A DNA stretch of 64,000 nucleotides, taken from Brasenia schreberi (taxonomy: Eukaryota; Streptophyta; Magnoliopsida; Nymphaeales; Cabombaceae). Positions 56,835 to 64,000 of the stretch are shown in pieces. The stretch spans positions 10,484,501-10,548,500 of the forward strand of contig JAYKKT010000055.1 in assembly GCA_036023115.1 (NCBI GenBank), written 5' to 3'. The position numbers were made by a program, and so were the translations under genes. The stretch's first letter is position 1, and each line of letters starts with the position of its first letter. The notes under the pieces are model-generated. The model was not told the DNA's origin. It was given only the letters and a program-made list of their open reading frames with translations, and made no database searches.

Positions 56835-58841
56835 TATAGATGCGAAAATTTTACTCCAAGCTTATGTAGAGACTTGAAGTAAACTTCTTAAATCTACTTT
56901 GCTTGCGCGAGCATGCCAGCTAGTTTTTAAAACTAGTAAAGTTTTGTAAATCAGACTTTTGGGTGATTATGGCTAAGCGAGATCTTTTTGTTTTAGGCCT
57001 TCTTGAACCGATGCTTAATGGTCAGCCTAAGCGCTTTGAGGATTTCATATGTGTAGGTGTGATTTCAAATCCACTCAAAAAATATTCAAGGGATTAGACC
57101 AAATTTTGTGCACTTGGTGTTTTTGAAAAAAAAATTTGTTAAGTTCTGAAAAATAGAAACTGGTTCTGTTTTCAGATCTTGTTTCCTAATTTGTTTCAAT
57201 GACTTTCGAGTTTCCAAAAATCAGGAAAATTTTATAGTGATCAGGAACATATGATTCCAAAAATATTTTTTTATTATTTTTGGGTGCTATGATGATTCAA
57301 AATTAAATCAGGGAAGTGTCTATGCTCAGACACTCGAGGCTGCTCTGTCACAGAAATATAGAGACACACAAAACCTTCTGTAACTTGTTGTTCAGAGCTC
57401 CAATTTCGGTGAATTTAATTTTGTTGGAAATCTATGGGTATCATTAACTAAACTTCACTCGATTTGGATCGCTATCCACATAGTTATGGGACTTTTAACC
57501 AACCTCTATTGTAGGAAAATAGACTATACAGAAATGGTTTTGGTTTTTTCCTTATCTTACACACTTTTAATTACGTGGTTCCACGACCCTAAAATTCTTG
57601 AAATTTTTTTCAGAGGTGGGCTTATGTGTGTATATGAAGTGTGTCAATTTTAACATCAATCAGAGTGAGATGAAGAAATGAAAATTGAAGCAACATACAT
57701 ATTGAGAGATGCTGAAAACAATTTTTTTGTGTTTTTATAACATACGTGATGTAACTCACCAAAATTTAAATTGCACAAACACAGCAACCCAAAGTAAATT
57801 GCTGAAGGAAAATAAATGTAAATATGTAGATTAGCTTAAGCATAGAGGGGGATAGGAGTTATAAGAGTTTTATAGAGTATAGAGAGGTAGAATCAAGAAA
57901 ACAAACAAGTGGAGTGCATAGGAAATGAAATTGACAGCATATCTACTTGCTATTACAACATGGGAGAGACAAAGCTCCATTATTATAACCCCTTCTTTGA
58001 ATTGAATGTTAAGAGAGTAATTAAGATTGAAAAATGGAAAGAAATACTCACTTAGTAGCCGAAGAACCGGATTCACAAATGGGGAGTTCGACCCCTTCCT
58101 TGATTGGAAACGCCCCTTTCTTCTCCCTCCATTTTCTCTCTTCTCTCTTCTTTTCTCTCACTCTCTCACTAACTTGCAGCACTCCCCCTCTCTCCTAAGC
58201 TCTCCCTCTCTCTTCCCTCATGTTTTAGAAGGTCCCTCCAAGTGCTAGATACTGGAAATGAGCCCCCCTTGGTCTCTATTTATCGGCCAAGGGGGGGATC
58301 TCTAGTGCCTTCCATGGGGCGGATCAAGTGGAGCTCCTTCTTGGCCCAAATCTGATCCAAGCTCCATGGCCAGCTCCAAGCTCCTTAACGTGGCCTTCAT
58401 GTGGTGTACAAGGCTGGGGAGTGGTCCCTCTTGAGCCCATGTGGGCTGGTTCTAGACCTTGGCTAAAGCAACTGGTTAGGACTTGACTTGCCTAGGTGCA
58501 ATCCATGCTATGGATTATCCCGCCACCTTGCTTGACTTGGCCCGATCTTTGGTCAACTCGACCTCAATTTGTTGCCTTAGATAAGAGGGTCTTCTCTTGG
58601 TCCTTGTCCAACTTGATACTTGTTGTGACCATGATCCACGCGAATTTTTCAAAAAGACGATTCGACTTCATCCGTATTTGAGTGGGCTTTACCTTAGCTT
58701 TGATTTGAAAATATTTAACTTTAAAATCTCCGTTTTATGGGTCTTGGAAAAATTTTCAATTTAAAGCCAGGTTTCAAAACAAGCTAATTTTTTAGAGTAT
58801 GTTGAATCAGGTTTTTGCAAAATTTATTTACGGTGTTTACA
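56835..58841 (-). repeat. 5' LTR of element D (about 2.0 kb)
   Basis: Minus strand: TGTAAACACCGTAAATAAAT at 58841, ending GCATCTATA near 56835, followed by GAATTAGCACGTCCGGTGGG. It contains the U5 stem (56920-56938), the hairpin motif (57951-57989) and polypyrimidine tracts near 58120-58230. Confidence 0.87.
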
Positions 58842-61348
58842 ATAACCAAACCTCTATTGCAAGAACTTCAGATTTTACATAATCTGTTCTGGTTTTATTT
58901 AAAATTTTATTGAAAGTGTGTTGACATGTGTATATTAGATGTGCAATGTTTCCGAACATTCGGAGTATGGAATATTGAAATAAAATTCGTTCATCGGACA
59001 TGTGCAGAGTGTAGAAAAACAGGTTTTCAAATTTTCATATTCGTGCTTGTGTTTTTATCTGAATTAAAATTTAATCTACAACATCTCAAAATAAACAAAA
59101 TCCTAATTACCACATGAGCATTGGGGGATTAAGAGTCTATAATTGTATATTATGTTATGGAGTAGGCAGGTTCAAAATTAAAACATATAACGAATAACAT
59201 ATGAATGAAAAAGAGGTGGAGCAACTTATGAACCTTGATTAATACATCATAATGGAGACATGAGCTCCTTAATTACAACCCCATAAAGCTGAATGAAAGA
59301 AGAGATATAATTATAAAAAATAAAGGAAGAATGGACCTATAGCGGAAAGATTGGAAGATGGCCGACAGTTAGTGGCGGCGCACCTTCTTCTTCCTCTCTT
59401 CCTCTCTCTCTCTCTCTTTCTCTCTTTTTCTCCCTCTCTTTCTCTCATCTTGTTGGTTCGTGGGATGCTGGATGACTAGGTGATTTGTGGATGGGATGAT
59501 TGAACTCGGATTGATGATTTGCAACCCCCTTAACGCCCCTTTTATAGGTCAAGGGCTGCCTCTTTGCTGTAAATTTTTATAAGGTAAGTTGCGTTATTGA
59601 AGCTGACTGCACTTGGTAAGTGAATGCTAGCCTTTCTTGTCAAAAATTGCTCCCTTGGATAAGGTAAGTGAAGTGATGACCCTTCTTGCCAAAAACCTGC
59701 TCCCTTGGATAAGGTAAGAGAAGTATTGGTCTTTCTTGCCAAAAACCTGCTCCATCTGAATTGGTAAGTGCAGTTGGGCTCAATTGAGCTAAGTGGGTTT
59801 GGCCAAGGTGTGTGGGTTCAACCAAGTGGGTTCAGCCAAGGTGAATGGAACTAGGTCGGCCAAGGTGTGTAGGTTCAACCAAGTGGGTTTGGTCAAGGTG
59901 TGTAGGCTCAAGCATAAAAGAAATGACCAATTTTCATTGGCATGAAGAGTTTGCACATACAATATGAAGAACATAGTGATGATGAAGAGGAATTGCTTTG
60001 TTTTCACTCTTGGCCTTGGAAGGGATGGTGCTTAATTGATGGACCATGGAGATGTTAACACCTTTCTAATTTGATGTTTACAAGATAATGTTTTCCATGT
60101 ATTCTCTTTCATATTTACCATTGGATTCAGATATGTAAATGGACCGAGTCACTGAGGAAATGGTGAATGTCCAAAATGTTAATTTAGTTCCAAGCACAAA
60201 GTAGTGTAGCCTGGCACTCTGATAGCTCAACCTCGATCTCTTTTGGATCATTTTTGTTGTTATTCATGCTGAAGTCAACCCAAGCTTGTTAACAAACAAA
60301 CTGTATACCAGGGTTGCCAAATCGTATACCAAAATCATTGATTGCTTGACAAATCAAACATCACAGTTTGCCAAATTAGACATCACAACTTTCCAAATCG
60401 AGCATCCCTTTCCTTTTCGTGGATGACGCGGACTTTCCTTCCTGAATGCCGACCTTTCTTTCTAGGTGCTGACTTTCCTTCTTGAACGTCGACTTTCCTT
60501 TTTTGATGTCAACCTTCCTTTTTAATCACTGAAACTAAAAATGACAGGTTACCTTTCCTAATAGTACCGAAATTGATAGGTACCTTGTTGTTGCTATTTT
60601 GGTCCATATTGCCTCCTCTTTTCGGGGAATTTACCTCCCTTCGGTCCGAGTTTTATATATGGCAGGTATGGTTTCAAACACTTTATATAGAAAAACATTT
60701 TTATATTTGAAAAACATTAAATTTAATGAAATCTTCAAATATTATTTTGAAAAAGTATTGGGTTTCATTTACAATTTTTGTTTGCAAGGGTGACCTACTT
60801 TTGCTCCATGAGTCAATCTATAACCACCTTGACCATTTAACCCTTTTCATGGGTGTAGGGTATCGAACCACTTTAACCCTAGGAATCAGGTCTCAGAATG
60901 AGATTATTCTAGATCGGGCGAATTTTTGAAGTCTGATTTGAATTTAATTTGTTTTTTATTATTAGGGGTTTTAGAATTTCATAAAATTTATCAATTTGTA
61001 AACATTTTTGGGTTTGATTCCCAACGTTTTCTTTTTCATTTGTTTCTTTAAATAAAAATTGTTTGAAATTATTTTTTCTTAGAAGGAAAACATTTAAAAA
61101 GGTAGAATCCTACCAATTTGGTCTTGAGGGCAAAATAGTTATTTTTATAAAATTTTATCCAAATTTGATTTTTTTCAAAAGGGATGCAATATATCATTAT
61201 GTTGAGGTTGCTAGAAAATTTTGATGCCAAAATGAGTTGCAAAATAGTTAATCTATATCATTTTATTTAAAAACCTAAAGTTGCCAAAAAAAGCAAAATT
61301 TCTATAAGATGAAAATTCTTTATTTGGAAATTTTTTTGGGTGTTTATA
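58842..61348 (-). repeat. LTR of element G, tail missing
   Basis: Minus strand, starting TATAAACACCC at 61348 (TG mutated to TA) after the polypurine tract. It carries the hairpin motif (59243-59279), CT-rich tracts (59389-59450), three copies of a CTTGGATAAGGTAAGTGAAG-type unit (59650-59760) and TTGGCCAAGGTGTGTGGGTT-type repeats (59790-59910). On the left it stops where D's LTR begins, suggesting D inserted into it or that a recombination removed the rest. Confidence 0.75.
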
Positions 61349-62790
61349 GATGCCCTCTTTAGCATTAATCCAAATTTATTTGGATAATAGCAAAGAAGAA
61401 TACACCCATTTAATTTTCTTCCCAGATTTATCTTGAGAGTATGAAAATTTTCCTTATTCCATATCATCCATTTCCTTGGATTTATTTTTGTGTAGAAGGG
61501 GATTTCAGCCAAAGGGAATTTGACAATAGAACACCTAGTCCTAGGATGATCATGTATGGACGGACCACTTTATGAATGCATGTGTGTATGGAATGTGAGG
61601 TGAATGAAGTAGATGTTTTAGAGACCCATACCTCTGATTTGTGAGCTTGAGAAGAAACATATGTAGGTCAGCTGCCCCAAGCAAGATGGTCCCTGTATTA
61701 TCTCTTTTGATGTGTAGGGTTTTCAATTTTTTTTTTCAAAAAGAGAACTCATTTTGGTTTATGTAAAAAAGGACTTCCAATTTCTTATATTTTCCCTCAC
61801 TCAAGTTTTGATACCCACTAATCAGCAGAGGTTTTGTAGAAAATTTTGAATAACATTTCAAATTTCAATTTCTCACTCAATAAAGTCTAATTCTCAAACA
61901 AAATAAAATCTAAATAAGTAGGTCCTATTCCTATTCTAGGATTTTAATGATAAACTTTTCTCCATTGGGATGAGTTGTGGGGATTTTGGGAAAGAGTTTC
62001 TTAAGTTTTCTTCTGAAGCAATCCATGGTATAAGGCCAAGAAACCCTTTTTTTTTGGAAAATTGCTCTTTTGAGCTTTGACTTTACTTTACTTTTATTTT
62101 CTTTCAAAGAACACCTCTATATTGGAGGTTCTTGTTTTCCCTTTTCTTTTGTTTTTCTTTTTTTTTTGAAGACCTCTATATTGGAGGTTTTGTTTTTTCT
62201 TCCTTTTTTATTTTGCCAATTTTCCTTTTTTGGGAGCAATGAAATGGGAGAATACAACTCATCCCTTTAGATACTCAATTCAACCAAGAATATCCTATTT
62301 CCTAATAGCACCTATTATTTTAAAATATTTTGCTATTTTGAAGTGTCACCAAATGATTTTGAAGACTACACTTTTCATAAAGCATCAATTCCCTAATTCA
62401 GGGTCACATAATTCATTTTTTGTCCTTCTTTCAAGAAATTCAAAGGAGGTCCATTTTTAAAATCTTTTCAAAAGAATTTAAAGTAGACCCTATATAATAA
62501 CTTTTTTTTCAAGTATTGGGCATTTATAGGGTCTGCTAAATTTCTTCCCTCAACATCAACTTACCAATATACATTTTATGGTACCCTTCTAAGAACATAC
62601 GAAACATCCCACCTTGGCCGCCACTTACCAAATGGATGTGGACCTCTTATGGGTGAATGATGAATGTAAAATGTATTCCATATGATATGGTAGAGATACA
62701 TGCTTCATAAAATGATGAATGTATTCAACATCCATGAAAGGTATTTAGGGAATACACTGTCCCTGCCCCTATTTTGGAGAAAATGATATG
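61349..62790 (-). mobile_element. Gypsy G 3' internal region and integrase end
   Basis: Polypurine tract at the left, 3' non-coding region like that of D, then the integrase C-terminal piece (about 62530-62625) and the same filler that replaces the integrase core in element A (62625-62785 against 26430-26615). It ends near 62790. Confidence 0.78.
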
Positions 62791-62794
62791 AGCA

Positions 62795-63371
62795 TTTATA
62801 CACTATGGCTGACCCCTATTGTAGCATATAATAAATTTTTTTGAGTCTCTTTATTTCTGTGGCAAAACATTTTTGAGTGTTTGAACAAAGATACTTCTCT
62901 AATTTAATTATGAATAATCATAGCAACCAAAAATAGAATAAAAATATTTTCCACATTTGTGCCTGTTCATTGTGAATTTTTCTTGATTTTTGGAGATTCG
63001 GAAGCTACTGAAAGAAAATCAGAAAGGAAGGTCTGAAAATAGAACCAGTTTTTGTTTTTCAGAACTTAGCCAAATCTGTTTTCAAAATACCAAGTGCATG
63101 AAATTGATCAATTCTCTTAGATTTTTTAAAGTGGATTTGGAATCACACCTACACAAATGAGTCCTCAAAGCGGCTAGGCTGACCCTTGAGTATCGGTTTA
63201 AGAAGGCCTAAGGTGATAAGATCTCGCTTAGCCACAATCTCCCATAAAGTGAGATTTTACAAACTTTGCTAGTTTTGGAAACTAGCTGGCACGCTCGCTC
63301 ATAAATGAAGTAGGTTGAAAAGTTTATTTCAAGTCTCTACATAGGCTTGGAGTGAAATTTTCACATCTACA
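62795..63371 (+). repeat. LTR tail of element H
   Basis: Plus strand; ends TTTCACATCTACA at 63371, directly before AAATTAGCACACCCGGCGAG. It contains the U5 block (63165-63286) including GACCCTTGAGTATCGGTTTA and the covarying stem. Confidence 0.78.
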
Positions 63372-64000
63372 AAATTAGCACACCCGGCGAGTCTTTGAGG
63401 GTTGATTGATTTGGTGTTGGTTTTAAAATTCACTTTTTCAAAAATCTTTTTAATCTATCTTTTGTGCACAAGTTAATTTTGAAATAATGTCAAGTTTGGA
63501 TGATTCCTTTGAAAACATGTCAAGAAAAACCTTATCACATTTCCCAAATCGGTTTTTCATAACCACCAAGAAATCCTCTAAAACCTGAGTTGAAGAGCTT
63601 GCCTCTTTGAGGGAAAAAGCAATGAAACTTGGAAGGGAAATTGAGGCCCTAAGCCAAAAGGCTAAGGCACATCATTCCCATGAAAAATCATCTCTAGTAC
63701 ATAGAGAGAAAAACTATACCCAGAAAACAAAACTGAGCCCATAATCCGATGAAGGAAATGAGGCTACAAAAGCAGCAAGTATTGAGATTGAATCATTTAA
63801 CCTTGCTACTCATCCAAACACTCCTTTTTCCATTAAAAAGCAAAAACAAATCTTTATTGGAAAAAATCTAAAAAATAAAAAAAATTGAAAAGCAAGAAGT
63901 TGCAAAGGTTGAAATTTCAAAAATTATAAGTGAAGTCCACATTTCTAGGCACATAAGCGGAGTGGGGCATGAGGATCACTTCACTCAAGTCACTCCAAAT
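63372..64000 (+). pseudogene. Gypsy H leader and gag start, cut by window edge
   Basis: The ATG at 63487 begins MSSLDDSFENMSRKTLSHFP, then KKSSKT, a TGA at about 63586, and VEELASLREKAMKLGREIEA with KAKAHHSHEKSS. It is colinear with 56444-56710 of element D. The same ATG context and a few stops suggest a dead copy that continues past 64000. Confidence 0.82.

Larger units (their letters stand above)
50726..58841 (-). mobile_element. Gypsy element D (Tat type), minus strand
   Basis: Right to left: 5' LTR (56835-58841), leader, gag remnants, linker, RT end, RNase H, second RNase H, full-length integrase, 3' region, interrupted by the solo LTR; the remaining 3' end is at 47441-47482. It lacks the RT palm and the gag core. 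The last internal part has a T-rich tract (51370-51600) that gives Lys-rich minus frames. Confidence 0.88.

Overview
The window looks like nuclear DNA of a flowering plant. It is AT-rich, it holds spliced exons of a thylakoid-lumen C-terminal processing protease (CtpA type), and almost everything else is plant transposable-element DNA: RTE-clade LINEs, Ty1/copia pieces, Ty3/gypsy elements of the Tat type with a second RNase H, and non-autonomous hAT-like DNA transposons. There is no intact single-copy host gene, no rRNA or tRNA gene, no CRISPR array and no bacterial-type operon.

Layout. 1-1350: 5' part of an RTE LINE (minus). 1390-5055: a microsatellite, a 92-bp tandem duplication and unassigned DNA. 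5056-24427: a broken plus-strand CTPA gene. Its four upstream exons (5056-6671) and three downstream exons (23726-24427) are split by about 17 kb of nested transposons. About 130 expected residues between the PDZ region and the catalytic serine were not found, and exon 2 has an in-frame TGA. The 17-kb gap holds hAT-N1 (7323-8630), hAT-N2 carrying an RRM exon (9138-9781), a minus-strand copia relic split by an RTE copy (11295-13149) and by hAT-N3 (13806-20551), then plus-strand copia relics. hAT-N3 carries exon fragments of a ubiquitin-specific protease and a methyltransferase, and is itself invaded by another RTE copy and by hAT-N4. Each of the four hAT-like elements has a perfect 8-bp target-site duplication (TSD).

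26048-64000: stacked Tat-type gypsy elements. Element A (minus; 26048-29590 and 43107-46429) is split by a 13.5-kb insertion, 29591-43106, flanked by CAAAC. That insertion reads as an LTR broken by a circularly permuted element: RT-RNase H-integrase, full LTR, gag-protease-RT. A shared-LTR/deletion zone (46430-47477) leads to element D (minus, to 58841), which holds a 3.2-kb solo LTR (47483-50720, TSD ACACC). Element G (minus, 58842-62790) and the start of element H (plus, 62795-64000) close the window.

How the parts relate. None of the elements looks able to move alone, since every pol or transposase reading frame is broken or missing. Points that stand out: hAT-like elements that picked up host exons with their splice donors; the permuted retroelement inside an LTR; and two motifs conserved across otherwise diverged gypsy LTRs, namely a hairpin between GTTGTAATA repeats and a U5 stem with paired base changes. 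All family calls are from reading the translations and repeats by eye; no database search was run.
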